Of a stretch of DNA of 64,000 nt, positions 36,322 through 46,610 are shown piece after piece. The notes beneath the pieces are model-generated. The model was given only the letters and a program-made list of their open reading frames with translations, was not told the DNA's origin and made no database searches. The position numbers and the translations under genes are program-made. Each line of letters opens with the position of its first letter. Position 1 is the first letter of the stretch. Source of the DNA: Legionella yabuuchiae. Lineage in GTDB: Bacteria > Pseudomonadota > Gammaproteobacteria > Legionellales > Legionellaceae. The DNA lies in contig NZ_CAAAIW010000009.1 in NCBI RefSeq assembly GCF_900640115.1, positions 1 through 64,000 on the forward strand, given 5' to 3'.

Positions 36322-38613
36322 ATGTTGAAAGTACTAAACCGCATTGTCCAGAGTGTTACCACGGCCGGTTCGTTAAGTGATGCCTTACACATTCTGGTAG
36401 AAGAGCTTCGAAAAGCCGTCGTTGCTGAAGCGGTTTCTGTTTTCCTTATCGATAATAAAAGCGGTGAATATGTATTGATTGCAACCAATGGGTTGCAGCA
36501 AAAGGCCGAGTCTCGCGTTCGAGTGCCACTGGATAAAGGACTAATTGGACTTGTTGGTCGCCGTGAAGAACCCATCAACATTGATAATGCTTCCGCTCAT
36601 GCAGATTATTTTTATCATTCTTTACTCGGTGAAGAAGAGTTAAATTCATTCCTAGGCGTCCCTATTATCCAGCACCGTAAGTTATACGGCGTTTTAGTCG
36701 CCCAACGAGCAGAAGCGCGCTTTTTTGATGATGCTGAAGAAGCGTTTATGATTACGCTAGCAGCTCAGCTAGGGGGAACATTATCCCATGCTGAAGCGAC
36801 CGGTGAACTTAGTCAGCTGACCCTTCCTAAGCCGGTAGGATTAGCTAGGTCTGAAGTCAACCAACTTTCTTTATCTGGAATTGGTTGTGTGCCAGGTGTT
36901 GGCATAGGTACAGCGGTTACGGTTTATCCTCCTGCAGATATTGATGCGGTTCCCAAAAGAACGGTGGATGATGTTGAAGCAGAGGTCGCGATTTTTTATG
37001 AGGCGCTGCAATCTGCGCGGGAAGATATGCAACGCCTCAGTCGCCGCATGAAGTCCAGAGTAGCCGAAAGCGAGCATGCGCTGTTTGATGTTTATCTTAG
37101 GATGATGGATAAAGACAACCTCGGGAAAGAAGTCGAAGAGGTTATTCGAGAAGAAAGCTTGAGTGCACAAGCAGCCTTGTCTGCCGTGGTTAAGAAGCAT
37201 GTGCTGCAATTTGAGGGCATGAAAGACGAGTATCTTCGCGAACGGGCGAGCGATTTTCGTGATTTAGGACGTCGTGTGTTGGCCGAATTACAATCCTCAC
37301 AAATTGAAGAAATTGAATACCCTAAGCGCACCATTCTGGTTGGAGAAGAAATTACCGCAGGAGCTTTGGCTGAAGTGCCAGAAGGGCAGCTGGCTGGGAT
37401 TATTTCCGCCAAAGGATCCAACAATTCTCATGTGGCTATTTTAGCACGCGGGATGGGCGTGCCTACTGTTATGGGGGTTCGGGGGTTAAGCATTGAGCAA
37501 TTGTCACGCCGTGCTGTGGTGGTGGATGGGTATTATGGGCAGATTTATATTTCTCCTTCCAAGCGATTGGTTGCAGAATACAAAGTGCTGGCTCAGGAAG
37601 AAGATGAGCTTAATCAAAGCTTGGTTAATCTGCGTGATAAGCCTGCGGAAACCACCGATAATTACCGCATTTCGTTGCAAGTGAATACGGGATTAGCAAT
37701 GGATGCTGGTTTATCCATGAGTGTTGGCGCTGAGGGTGTTGGCCTTTATCGCTCAGAAGTTCCGTTTATGAGCCGGGATCGTTTTCCTTCCGAAGATGAG
37801 CAACACGTGATTTACCGTCAGATTCTTAAAGCCTTCGCTCCTCGAAAAGTGACCATGCGCACCTTGGATATTGGTGGAGATAAAACGCTGAGCTATTTTC
37901 CTGTAGAAGAAGATAACCCTTATCTCGGATGGCGAGGTATTCGTGTCACGCTAGATCATCCCGATGTGTTTTTATTGCAAGTAAGAGCGATGATGCGTGC
38001 CAATGAGGAATTAAATAATCTTCGTATTATGTTGCCGATGGTCACCACGCTAGGGGAGCTTGATGAAGCTATATTTTTAGTGGATCAGGCCTTTATGGAG
38101 TTACTGGAAGAAGGATGCGTTATTGAAAAACCAGAAATCGGGGTTATGATTGAAGTGCCTGCTGCGGTCTATCAAGCACGTGAGTTTGCAAGACGGGTTG
38201 ATTTTTTATCCGTTGGAAGCAATGACTTAACCCAGTATCTTTTGGCGGTTGACCGAAATAATGCTAGAGTGGCAGGACTTTATAATTCTTTTCACCCCGC
38301 TATGGTAAAAACGTTAATGAAAGTGGTGGAAGGCGGGCATGCGGCAGGGGTTGAGGTCAGCATTTGCGGCGAAATGGCCAGTGATCCTTTGGCGGTGATC
38401 TTACTGATGGCCATGGGCTTTGATACGTTAAGCATGAACTCGTTTAGTTTGCCAAGAGTAAAATGGGTGATTCGTAGTTTTTCCATTGCGAATGCTCGGA
38501 AAATCTTAGCGGATGTTTTAGAGTTTGAGCATGCTGAAGAAATCAGGCTCTATTTACAAAAGGCGCTGGAAGAAGCAGGTCTGGGTGGATTAATTAGGGC
38601 AGGAAAATCATGA
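36322..38613 (+). CDS. ptsP: PEP-protein phosphotransferase PtsP (EI-Ntr) with GAF domain
   Basis: The 763 residues comprise an N-terminal GAF domain (about 1-165), the phosphohistidine domain with GSNNSHVAILARGMGVP (active-site His) and a PEP-binding barrel with GGDKTLSYFP, EIGVMIEVPAA and SVGSNDLTQYLLAVDRNN. PtsP starts the nitrogen PTS phosphorelay to NPr and EIIA-Ntr; no ptsO or ptsN is in this window. Its ATGA overlap with the next gene indicates coupling. Confidence 0.97.
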   Translation: MLKVLNRIVQSVTTAGSLSDALHILVEELRKAVVAEAVSVFLIDNKSGEYVLIATNGLQQKAESRVRVPLDKGLIGLVGRREEPINIDNASAHADYFYHSLLGEEELNSFLGVPIIQHRKLYGVLVAQRAEARFFDDAEEAFMITLAAQLGGTLSHAEATGELSQLTLPKPVGLARSEVNQLSLSGIGCVPGVGIGTAVTVYPPADIDAVPKRTVDDVEAEVAIFYEALQSAREDMQRLSRRMKSRVAESEHALFDVYLRMMDKDNLGKEVEEVIREESLSAQAALSAVVKKHVLQFEGMKDEYLRERASDFRDLGRRVLAELQSSQIEEIEYPKRTILVGEEITAGALAEVPEGQLAGIISAKGSNNSHVAILARGMGVPTVMGVRGLSIEQLSRRAVVVDGYYGQIYISPSKRLVAEYKVLAQEEDELNQSLVNLRDKPAETTDNYRISLQVNTGLAMDAGLSMSVGAEGVGLYRSEVPFMSRDRFPSEDEQHVIYRQILKAFAPRKVTMRTLDIGGDKTLSYFPVEEDNPYLGWRGIRVTLDHPDVFLLQVRAMMRANEELNNLRIMLPMVTTLGELDEAIFLVDQAFMELLEEGCVIEKPEIGVMIEVPAAVYQAREFARRVDFLSVGSNDLTQYLLAVDRNNARVAGLYNSFHPAMVKTLMKVVEGGHAAGVEVSICGEMASDPLAVILLMAMGFDTLSMNSFSLPRVKWVIRSFSIANARKILADVLEFEHAEEIRLYLQKALEEAGLGGLIRAGKS

Positions 38614-39416
38614 TTTTATCAAGTCTAGTTGAGCATGGTACAGCCTATGCCTTAACCGGTGCATTTACCGGATTTATGTCAGGGATTTTGGGAATTGGCG
38701 GAGGCATGATTGTAGTGCCGGCACTGCTTTATATTTTTCATTATACCCATGTTGTCCCCGCAGAGGTTGAAATGCATGTGGCTTCGGGCACTTCATTAGC
38801 GATTATGATTTTTACGGCTATGTCCACTATACGAGCGCACCACCGCCAAGGCGAAATTCTTTGGGGCATTTATCATCGTCTATGGCCGGGAATTATTTTA
38901 GGAACCATTGTTGGGGCGCTCTTAGCGGATCAGTTATCAACCAATGTGTTAAAAATGATTTTCGGTATTTTTTTACTCTTTGTTGGATTTAAAATGCTGG
39001 CAGATGTGCATGTGGAACGTCCACAGAGGATGCCCAGTAATAAGATAACCGGTATCGTCAGTTCCTTGATCGGGTTATTGTCAGGGTTACTGGGTGTTGG
39101 TGGCGGCACGCTGGTGATTCCTTATTTGAATTTTTGCGGGATTAATACCCGTAAAATTCCAGCCATATCCGCGCTATGTACCTTAGCGGTTTCTATGATT
39201 GGCACCATTGTGTTTATTATTACTGGTAGCAATGAACCTGGCCTGCCCTCGTTTTCTACGGGATACGTATATTGGCCAGCCGTGATTTGGGTTGCGATTC
39301 CTAGTATTTTATTTGCGCCAATTGGCGCACACTTAACTTATACGTTACCGGTTCAACAATTAAAATATGGGTTGGTCGCCATATTACTCATGGCCGGTTT
39401 GGATCTGCTGATTTAA
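38610..39416 (+). CDS. TauE/SafE-family membrane transporter
   Basis: The 268 residues have about eight membrane segments in two internal repeats. [20 protein letters not shown] near the N-terminus and [18 protein letters not shown] in the middle are the duplicated TauE motifs. The family exports or imports sulfur-containing or organic anions such as sulfite or sulfoacetate; the substrate here is unknown. It overlaps ptsP by 4 bp and precedes lgt by 13 bp. Confidence 0.93.
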   Translation: MILSSLVEHGTAYALTGAFTGFMSGILGIGGGMIVVPALLYIFHYTHVVPAEVEMHVASGTSLAIMIFTAMSTIRAHHRQGEILWGIYHRLWPGIILGTIVGALLADQLSTNVLKMIFGIFLLFVGFKMLADVHVERPQRMPSNKITGIVSSLIGLLSGLLGVGGGTLVIPYLNFCGINTRKIPAISALCTLAVSMIGTIVFIITGSNEPGLPSFSTGYVYWPAVIWVAIPSILFAPIGAHLTYTLPVQQLKYGLVAILLMAGLDLLI

Positions 39417-39429
39417 GGATGCTAAAGCG

Positions 39430-40230
39430 ATGCGAATTTTAGTATTTCCACATATTGATCCCGTGGCTTTTTCTTTAGGGCCAGTACGCGTGCATTGGTA
39501 CGGGTTAATGTATCTCGTGGGGTTTATTGCCGCCTGGCTCTTGGCTCATTGGCGAGTGAAACGTTACCGTTTGGATTGGACTTCTGAGCAGATTGGCGAT
39601 TTAATTTTTTATAGCGCTGTGGGTGTTATCGTTGGCGGACGACTTGGCTATATGGTGTTTTATAACCTGCCCCAGTTCATTGAACAACCGTTATCTCTAT
39701 TCAAAGTCTGGCAAGGTGGGATGTCCTTTCATGGAGGACTGCTAGGCGTTATGTTAGCACTGTGGTTGTTGACTTATAAATTTAATAAACGCTTCTTAGA
39801 GATCTCTGATTTTGTTGTCCCCCTCGTTCCCATTGGTTTAGCGGCAGGCCGCTTAGGAAATTTCATCAATGGTGAGTTATGGGGACGGCCAACGGATATG
39901 CCGTGGGGGGTTGTTTTCCCGCACGTGGATCTGCAACCGCGTCATCCCTCACAGCTGTATGAGTTTGGATTAGAGGGGGTTGCATTATTTGTGTTAATTT
40001 GGTGGTATGCCTCTAAGCCACGCCCTTTGGGATGTGTTTCTGCGGTATTTTTAGTAGGCTATGCAACGGCCAGACTTATTATAGAGTTTTTCCGAGCTCC
40101 CGATCCTCAGCTAGGTTATCTGGCGTTTAATTGGCTAACCATGGGACAATTGCTCTCTATTCCGATGCTGATTATTGGAATCGTATATTTGTGGATGAAA
40201 CGAGATGAAAACGTACCTAAACCTTCTTGA
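39430..40230 (+). CDS. lgt: Prolipoprotein diacylglyceryl transferase
   Basis: Lgt attaches diacylglycerol to the lipobox cysteine of prolipoproteins at the inner membrane. The 266 residues have seven membrane segments, [15 protein letters not shown] with the conserved His/Tyr, the [10 protein letters not shown] region, and the Lgt signature [17 protein letters not shown]. Its substrates probably include LpoA and the two BON lipoproteins of this window. The 3' end overlaps thyA by 26 bp. Confidence 0.98.
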   Translation: MRILVFPHIDPVAFSLGPVRVHWYGLMYLVGFIAAWLLAHWRVKRYRLDWTSEQIGDLIFYSAVGVIVGGRLGYMVFYNLPQFIEQPLSLFKVWQGGMSFHGGLLGVMLALWLLTYKFNKRFLEISDFVVPLVPIGLAAGRLGNFINGELWGRPTDMPWGVVFPHVDLQPRHPSQLYEFGLEGVALFVLIWWYASKPRPLGCVSAVFLVGYATARLIIEFFRAPDPQLGYLAFNWLTMGQLLSIPMLIIGIVYLWMKRDENVPKPS

Positions 40231-40999
40231 ACATATATTAACTCAGGGCAGCGAGAAAACCGATCGTACTGGGGTCGGCACGCTTTCGGTGTTTGGCTAC
40301 CAAATGCGATTTAATTTGGCAGAAGGGTTCCCTCTAGTCACCACGAAAAAGCTTCATACCCGCAGTATTATTCATGAGTTGCTTTGGTTTTTAAGGGGCG
40401 ATACGAATATTGCTTATTTAAACGAACATGGGGTTCGGATTTGGGACGAATGGGCCGATGAGCGCGGTGAGCTTGGACCAATTTACGGTAAACAATGGCG
40501 CAGTTGGCCAACCGCCGATGGCCGCCATATTGACCAATTGAGTGACGTGGTGAATCAAATCAAATCTAATCCGCACTCGCGCCGCTTGGTTGTCAACGCA
40601 TGGAACGTAGGCGAGCTGGATAAAATGGCGCTATCGCCTTGCCATGCTTTATTTCAGTTTTATGTGGCAGATAATCGTTTATCTTGTCAGCTCTATCAGC
40701 GATCTGCTGATGTCTTTTTAGGGGTTCCGTTTAACATCGCCTCTTATTCTCTTCTTACTCATATGATTGCCGAGCAGTGTGATCTCGCGGTGGGAGATTT
40801 TGTTTGGACTGGTGGAGACTGCCATTTATACCTCAATCATCTTGAACAGGCTAAAACTCAGCTGCAACGAACCCCGCTGCCTCTCCCAGAGCTAAAAATT
40901 CATCGTCGTCCGAGCTCTTTATACGATTACCGCTATGAGGATTTTGAATTTGTGAATTATGAATCGCATCCGGCTATAAAGGCGCCAATTGCAGTTTAG
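40205..40999 (+). CDS. thyA: Thymidylate synthase
   Basis: ThyA makes dTMP from dUMP and methylene-tetrahydrofolate. The 264 residues equal the E. coli length. The catalytic cysteine is in [19 protein letters not shown], followed by [17 protein letters not shown]. The start lies inside lgt (26-bp overlap), and the N-terminus [15 protein letters not shown] matches the family, so the overlap is real. A short GC-rich inverted repeat (GGCGCCA with TGGCGC) straddles the stop. Confidence 0.98.
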   Translation: MKTYLNLLEHILTQGSEKTDRTGVGTLSVFGYQMRFNLAEGFPLVTTKKLHTRSIIHELLWFLRGDTNIAYLNEHGVRIWDEWADERGELGPIYGKQWRSWPTADGRHIDQLSDVVNQIKSNPHSRRLVVNAWNVGELDKMALSPCHALFQFYVADNRLSCQLYQRSADVFLGVPFNIASYSLLTHMIAEQCDLAVGDFVWTGGDCHLYLNHLEQAKTQLQRTPLPLPELKIHRRPSSLYDYRYEDFEFVNYESHPAIKAPIAV

Positions 41000-41125
41000 G
41001 AGTGGCGCTTGTTTACAGATCTTAGTTCAAATCCTCATTATCAGTGTTAGTGATCGATAGAATTTGGAAATATCATGTAATTTGTGTTTTAATAAAGCCC
41101 CTGTTGTTTAATTATTATACTTATT

Positions 41126-41395
41126 ATGAAAAAATTAGTTCTGTTGGTCCTTGCCATGGGGTTGATAACCACAACTCACGCAAGTAAATTAAGCGATTTT
41201 TTTAACAAAATGGAAGCACGTGATAAAGCTCGTAAGGAGCAAGAAATTAAGCAAGATATGAATTTTAGCGATTTTGCTTACAAATACGAACGGCGTTTTA
41301 CTAACGCAGAAGGAGAGTCCTGTCGCGAATATATTTTCCGATCACGCAGCAATCCCTATCTGCATGGTCGTCATACAATCTGTAATGGTCGTTAA
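41126..41395 (+). CDS. Small secreted hypothetical protein
   Basis: The 89 residues start with a clear signal peptide, MKKLVLLVLAMGLITTTHA, followed by a short charged region with many Lys/Glu (EARDKARKEQEIKQD). It ends with two cysteines (ESCREY and HTICNGR) that could pair. No family is recognised. Probably periplasmic. The preceding 125 bp are AT-rich and could hold a promoter. It converges with tdk. Confidence 0.7.
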   Translation: MKKLVLLVLAMGLITTTHASKLSDFFNKMEARDKARKEQEIKQDMNFSDFAYKYERRFTNAEGESCREYIFRSRSNPYLHGRHTICNGR

Positions 41396-41411
41396 AACAT
41401 GCGATTAGCGT

Positions 41412-42032
41412 TTATTCGTGATGCTCGGTCACTTGCAGAGCTTTCTTGGTAAACTCAAGGCAACCGGGTTGGCGCATTTTGTAGTGTTCGCGGCATGTTG
41501 AAACATACATATTATTGCCGCCAATGACCACTTGCTCTCCTTCAGATAAAACATTCCCTTCAGCGTCAAGACGGAGAATCATTGTCGCTTTGCGCCCACA
41601 ATGGCAAATGGTTTTAATTTCAACCAGCTCATCTGCCCAAGCGAGTAAATATTGACTGCCCTCAAATAACTCCCCTCTAAAGTCGGTGCGAAGACCATAA
41701 GCGAGTACAGGAATTTTCAATTCATCCGTGATCTCGGTTAATTGCTGCACCTGCGCGCGTGTTAAAAATTGTGCTTCGTCAATTAATACACAAGCGTAAT
41801 GTTCGTTTTGCGCTTTAACAAGGTTCAATAAGTTGTCTGGACTATGAAACATAATCGCAGGCTCTGATAAGCCAATTCGAGAACTGACGGTGCCTAATTT
41901 GAAGCGATTATCAATCGCAGGGGTAAATAATAAGGTATTCATGCCGCGTTCGCGGTAGTTATAACTAGATTGCAGTAAAACAGTACTTTTTCCTGCGTTC
42001 ATCGCAGCATAATAGAAATAAAGTTTTGCCAT
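41412..42032 (-). CDS. tdk: Thymidine kinase
   Basis: Tdk is a salvage enzyme phosphorylating thymidine, here 206 residues. The P-loop is [24 protein letters not shown] is the Walker B-like motif and [17 protein letters not shown] the lasso region. Zinc-binding cysteines are in ICHCGRKA and near the C-terminus (CREHY). It matches the bacterial type II TK family over its full length. Together with thyA it covers both routes to dTMP. Confidence 0.97.
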   Translation of the reverse strand: MAKLYFYYAAMNAGKSTVLLQSSYNYRERGMNTLLFTPAIDNRFKLGTVSSRIGLSEPAIMFHSPDNLLNLVKAQNEHYACVLIDEAQFLTRAQVQQLTEITDELKIPVLAYGLRTDFRGELFEGSQYLLAWADELVEIKTICHCGRKATMILRLDAEGNVLSEGEQVVIGGNNMYVSTCREHYKMRQPGCLEFTKKALQVTEHHE

Positions 42033-42078
42033 GTAATTGTTCCATTCATTAATATAAAATTAGTCTCGACTTAAGTAC

Positions 42079-42492
42079 TCAAGGCTGGTTTCGGCTGTTT
42101 TCAAAAAGCGAGCGAATTTCATCGGGTAACGGATGAGATTTATTGTTTTGATAATCTATCCAAACAATTCGGCTGGTGCCTTCTGCCATTAACATCGTTT
42201 CTTGATATAATTCGTGTCGCATTTCCATACTTGAGCGTCCCATGCTTTGCAAACTGCTTTTAAGCATTAAGGTCGCAGGATAAACTACGGGCTTTAAAAA
42301 AGTGCAAGCCACATGAACTACGACAGGCCCTTTATCGCGTTTTAAATCGAACCCAAGGCTTTGTAACCACTCAATGCGTGCTTCTTGAAAATAATCGAAA
42401 TACTTGCCGTTATTAACATGTCCTAAGGCATCCATGTCGCCCCAGGCTATGGCAAACATTTTTTCATGCACGTAATTAACTTGATGATTCAT
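42079..42492 (-). CDS. Acyl-CoA thioesterase, hotdog fold (4HBT family)
   Basis: The 137 residues begin with the 4-hydroxybenzoyl-CoA thioesterase signature FAIAWGDMDALGHVNNGKYFDYF, with the catalytic Asp in WGDMD and the HVNN loop. The rest is a single hotdog domain. The substrate is unknown. The ATG overlaps the priA stop by 4 bp, so both are probably translated from one transcript. Confidence 0.92.
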   Translation of the reverse strand: MNHQVNYVHEKMFAIAWGDMDALGHVNNGKYFDYFQEARIEWLQSLGFDLKRDKGPVVVHVACTFLKPVVYPATLMLKSSLQSMGRSSMEMRHELYQETMLMAEGTSRIVWIDYQNNKSHPLPDEIRSLFENSRNQP

Positions 42493-44666
42493 GACAAATC
42501 CATGGGATCGACATCCACATTCCAGCGAACTCGGTTATTCTTGTTGTTAATTGTTAACCAGGATCGCAACTCGGTCAATGTGGTTTGCAATGCTTTTCGA
42601 GAAGGCGATTTAATTAATAATTGCATGCGATGATAATCCGATTTTCTAGCTAATGGCGCAGGCGCTGGTCCTAAGGGGAGTAAATTGGAATCTTTAAGTT
42701 TGAGTTTGGCTTGGTGCAAAAACTCTAATACGCTAGGTAGGGTTTTACTCTGTGCGCGCATGACCGCCAGAAATTGATACGGTGGCAAGCTTGCCAGCCG
42801 TCGCTGTTCGAGTAACGTTTGAGCAAACGCCTCATAACCTTCTTGGATTAAACAATTGAGTAAGGGATGATGTGGCAAATGCGTTTGAATCAGCACCTTA
42901 CCAGGTTTCTCCTCTCGCCCTGCTCGCCCTGCGACTTGTGTGATTAGCTGCCCAAACCGCTCTAATGCGCGAAAGTCTTGATTATAAAAAGCATGGTCTG
43001 CATCTAAAATAACGACTAGGGTTAAGTTGGGAAAGTGATGGCCTTTGGCAAGCATTTGCGTACCCACAATTAGCTGCGCTTCACCTTGGCTTATTCGTGT
43101 TAAGCAATCGTCCAGCGCCTGTTTTCGTCGTACCTCATCTCGGTCTACACGAATAAGGCTCGTAGTTGGAAAACGTTCTGATAAATAATCAAAAATTCTT
43201 TGAGTACCTGCGCCAACAGGAATGAGTTCTGCGCTTTTGCAGGCTTTGCACGATTTGGGAATGGGTTGTGCCAGTCCACAATGATGGCAAATCAATTGTT
43301 GCGTGGTTTGATGCAAAGTCAAATGACTATCACAAGCTCGACAATCCGCCATCCAGCCACACTGGTGGCAAAGAAGAACAGGAGCATAGCCACGACGGTT
43401 AATAAACACCAACACTTGATTGCCTTGGTTAAGGTGAGATTGAATCTGTTCTAAGGTGGCCTCGGCTAAACCATGATGAAGCGGTTTGCTACGAATATCT
43501 AGGATCTGAAATTCTAAAGGGGTGGTGGCTGCTGCACGATTAGGCAGTAACAGTCGTTTATATTTTTGATTTAGAGAGTTATGCAAACTTTCAAGACTTG
43601 GGGTCGCTGATCCTAAAACGATAGGTATTTGGTGATTGCGTGCACGAATTAAAGCGGTATCACGCGCGGAATAACGAACCCCATCCATTTGTTTTAAGGA
43701 CGAGTCATGTTCTTCATCGATAATGATTAAGCCGAGTTTAGGCAGCGGGGTAAATACAGCGGTTCGAGTGCCAATAACAAGCTTTGCAAGCCCGCGATGT
43801 GCGAGTTGCCACGCGTGTTGTCGCTCCGTATCGTTTAAATTCGAATGTATAACCACCATCGGCTCATTAAGTCTCGCATAAAAACGAGCTAATAATTGCG
43901 GTGTCAACCCTATTTCTGGCACCAAAACCAACACTTGTTGATTGCGAGAAAGCACCTGCTCAATGACACGAAGGTATACCTCTGTTTTACCACTGCCCGT
44001 GACCCCTTGAAGTAAAAAGCACTGAAAACGATTAAGGTTCGCTAAAATTGCATCAATGGCTATTTTTTGTTCGAGATTTAATTCCACGGCTTGATAAGCG
44101 CTGGGCGCTGGCAAAATAGGCAAAGTCACCCGTTCATCTTTCCTCAGAATACCCCGTTCTAAAAGTGTTTTAATTTGTGATGTGCTAAATCCTTGCTTTA
44201 GAAGGATTTGTTTAGTAAGTGGCGAGGGCGAACTCGCCAAAGCATCAATCAACTCATGTTGTTTTTGCGCGTTGGCACGAAGGGTTTTATGAGCTAATTC
44301 TTGCGGCATCGCCAAGGCATAGTAATCTGCCGTAGGTAAAATATCAGCTTTCCCTACACGATAGCGCTTTGGCAACATCAGCGGCAACACTTCGGATAAA
44401 GGCGATTGATAATAGCCGGCTACCCAGCGGCATAGGGATAATAAATCAGAAGGAATTAAGGCTTTTTTATCCAGCACGATGTCTATGGCTTTGGTTTTAA
44501 TGACGCTAGATTCCTTAGAATGCTGCCCGATCACCACCCCAAGTCGTTGCTTGTTTCGGAAAGGAACCAACACCCGAGCTCCTATGGCGGGACATTCTTG
44601 CTCGCAATGATAATCAAAAAAATCACGGCTAGTGTGGGGAATACAAACCTGAACGACAAGCCCCAT
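42489..44666 (-). CDS. priA: Primosomal replication protein N' (PriA helicase)
   Basis: PriA recognises stalled forks and reloads the replisome. From the ATG at 44666 (MGLVVQVCIPH) it has 725 residues, the usual length. Parts are an N-terminal 3'-DNA-binding domain, helicase Walker A LLQGVTGSGKTEVYLRV, IIDEEHDSS, GSATPSLES and zinc-binding cysteines CHQCGWMADCRAC and CHHCG. The frame is open further upstream to 44930, but that extension has no family match and would be a mis-call. AAAGAGATCTAAAG supplies the ribosome binding region. Confidence 0.95.
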   Translation of the reverse strand: MGLVVQVCIPHTSRDFFDYHCEQECPAIGARVLVPFRNKQRLGVVIGQHSKESSVIKTKAIDIVLDKKALIPSDLLSLCRWVAGYYQSPLSEVLPLMLPKRYRVGKADILPTADYYALAMPQELAHKTLRANAQKQHELIDALASSPSPLTKQILLKQGFSTSQIKTLLERGILRKDERVTLPILPAPSAYQAVELNLEQKIAIDAILANLNRFQCFLLQGVTGSGKTEVYLRVIEQVLSRNQQVLVLVPEIGLTPQLLARFYARLNEPMVVIHSNLNDTERQHAWQLAHRGLAKLVIGTRTAVFTPLPKLGLIIIDEEHDSSLKQMDGVRYSARDTALIRARNHQIPIVLGSATPSLESLHNSLNQKYKRLLLPNRAAATTPLEFQILDIRSKPLHHGLAEATLEQIQSHLNQGNQVLVFINRRGYAPVLLCHQCGWMADCRACDSHLTLHQTTQQLICHHCGLAQPIPKSCKACKSAELIPVGAGTQRIFDYLSERFPTTSLIRVDRDEVRRKQALDDCLTRISQGEAQLIVGTQMLAKGHHFPNLTLVVILDADHAFYNQDFRALERFGQLITQVAGRAGREEKPGKVLIQTHLPHHPLLNCLIQEGYEAFAQTLLEQRRLASLPPYQFLAVMRAQSKTLPSVLEFLHQAKLKLKDSNLLPLGPAPAPLARKSDYHRMQLLIKSPSRKALQTTLTELRSWLTINNKNNRVRWNVDVDPMDLS

Positions 44667-44917
44667 CTTTAGATCTCTTTTATTGATATGATAAGAAGTA
44701 CGGTAACGTTTTTTTTTCAATACGGCAATTATTGTCGCAGTCAAACCTACCTTCTCGTCTACTTGCTCCGGCTTGTTCGGGTCATGTTCGGTGTAAGCAA
44801 AGAGACGCCGTGCCATATGGTTATATTTACAGAAGTGTTTGTAAGACCTAGCAATTTGACAATAAATGGGCGCCAATGATACAATTTGTATATATTTATT
44901 TCTTCTGGGGTATTTGA

Positions 44918-46279
44918 ATGACAAGAACAAACGTCTTTTTTTTAGGTAAACTCAGAGATAAAGGGGTAGGAGAGGGAAAAACTTCTATCCTAGAAAGAAA
45001 AAAAAACGATCGTTTTCGGGAGACGAGCCCCCCCACAATAAATTTGGATTTTTTTATTGTTCCAGATCCCTATGATGAAGAATCAAAACTAGTTATTTGG
45101 GACCAAGCGGGATTAAAAAAATATAGTAGCCTCACGGTTAACCGTGGTGCAACTATATTTGTTTACTGTATTGACTCTACTACAGAATTAGATGAAGAGG
45201 ATATTAAAAGCAATTTAGCGGATGCTAAAATGGCCTCACCTGAGGCGAAGATTTTATTAGTAGGAACTAAATGTGATTTACCAAACCCAAAATTTACGCG
45301 AAAAGATCTGCAGCTAATTTCTGATAAAAATGGTTATGATGGCGCCCATTTAACGTCAGCAAAAGAAAATATAGGAATTATAGGAATTGATGGGCTTTTT
45401 GAGGAGTTACATGCCCTTGGCAATCCAATGACGCTTGCCATCAAAAAAGCTGGTCGGGAATCACTTTTGGGCGAAGCTTTAATAAAATTAATAAACGTCT
45501 CTCTTAACATTTCGCTGGCTCAAAAAAAGCAGCTTGGTGAAGCGGCATTATCTTTAGTTACCAAATTAAAAGGTTCAGAAATTTTAAACCTTGAAACAGT
45601 GACTCAAGAATTTATTTCTAACTGTGAGAAAACTCTTCCAAAATCTTTAAATTCTTCTGAAATCCCAGCAAAGCAACGTTCTGTAATGAAAGCAATTGCA
45701 GGGGTTGTTCTTGCAGTTGATGCGCTTTTTGAGGAGGTACATACCCTTGACAATCCAATGATACAAGCCATCAAAAAAGCTGGTCGGGAATCGCTTTTGG
45801 GCCAAGCTTTAATAAACTTAAACAACGTCTCCCGTAACATTTCGAAGGCTCAAAAAAAGCAGCTTGGTGAAGAAGCATTATCTTTAGTTACCCAATTACA
45901 AAATTCAGACCCTTTAAACCTTGAAACAGTGACTCAAGAATATATTTCTAACTGTGAGAAAATTCTTCCAAAGCAACGTTCTGTAATGAAAGCAATTGCA
46001 GGGGTTGTTCTTGCGGTTGTGGTTACATTTATTGCTGCAGTCATAGGATTTGGAATCGGCTTTGCTGCCGGACTTTGGTCTGGTCCTGGTGCTTTTGTAA
46101 GTGGTGTTATGGCAGGCAGCGCCGCGGCGGTCGCTGTCGCAGGGACAAGTGCTGTGGCAGGAGTAGGCGCTGGAGCTTTAGCAGCTAGTCGTGGTTTTTT
46201 TAATCCAGTGAAGAAGCCTTCTTTAGAGGATGCAGTCCATAATGTAGCTGACGCCGCTGCCCAGGCTAAAAAGAGCTAG
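44918..46279 (+). CDS. Rab-like small GTPase with duplicated module and C-terminal membrane hairpin (candidate Dot/Icm effector)
   Basis: Residues 1-155 form a Ras/Rab-type domain: P-loop region KGVGEGKTSI (15-24, with an apparent two-residue insertion relative to GVGKTS), switch I PPTINLDF, G3 WDQAGL (61-66), G4 GTKCDL (116-121) and G5 TSAKEN (146-151). In G3 the canonical TAGQ is QAGL, so the catalytic glutamine is replaced by leucine. Residues 158-267 and 268 to about 366 are a tandem duplication with offset 110. The C-terminus has an Ala/Gly-rich membrane hairpin (FIAAVIGFGIGFAAGLW). Eukaryote-like Rab proteins are a known Legionella effector class. A terminator follows. Confidence 0.88.
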   Translation: MTRTNVFFLGKLRDKGVGEGKTSILERKKNDRFRETSPPTINLDFFIVPDPYDEESKLVIWDQAGLKKYSSLTVNRGATIFVYCIDSTTELDEEDIKSNLADAKMASPEAKILLVGTKCDLPNPKFTRKDLQLISDKNGYDGAHLTSAKENIGIIGIDGLFEELHALGNPMTLAIKKAGRESLLGEALIKLINVSLNISLAQKKQLGEAALSLVTKLKGSEILNLETVTQEFISNCEKTLPKSLNSSEIPAKQRSVMKAIAGVVLAVDALFEEVHTLDNPMIQAIKKAGRESLLGQALINLNNVSRNISKAQKKQLGEEALSLVTQLQNSDPLNLETVTQEYISNCEKILPKQRSVMKAIAGVVLAVVVTFIAAVIGFGIGFAAGLWSGPGAFVSGVMAGSAAAVAVAGTSAVAGVGAGALAASRGFFNPVKKPSLEDAVHNVADAAAQAKKS

Positions 46280-46300
46280 ACTCGAGCATCTTGCTTCTAA

Positions 46301-46328
46301 TGGCCCGACTTTCTTGGGCCATTTTTTT
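46301..46328 (+). terminator. Rho-independent terminator after the Rab-like gene
   Basis: TGGCCC and GGGCCA form a perfect 6-bp stem with a 9-nt loop, followed by seven T residues, 22 bp after the stop codon. This is the clearest intrinsic terminator in the window. Confidence 0.9.
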
Positions 46329-46610
46329 ATGTGCCAGCAGCAAACGCTCCCTATACTCAATCTACGTCTCCTGGTTTGCCCGGGAATTTCAGTCAGTAAG
46401 GTTAGTCAGCCCAAAGCGCTGGAGATGGTCAGAACATGTTGGGCCAGGTAGGGGAAAGGGAGTATAATCAGCCTACTTTCCAGTTTAGAGAAGAAAATGG
46501 ATACGCCGGCAAGGAAAAGATAAGAATTCATGATCAAACAGTCAGTGAGCTATCAAAAATTGGTAAAAAAGTGTATAATTATGCGATTTTGTTTACGATG
46601 ATTGCGCACT

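Noticed and set aside
44667-44930. N-terminal extension of priA
   Set aside because: The extra 88 codons do not resemble PriA, overlap the promoter side of the Rab-like gene and lack a ribosome binding site; the ATG at 44666 gives the normal length.
45604-45840. Antisense open frame within the Rab-like gene
   Set aside because: It mirrors the duplicated module and has no independent support.
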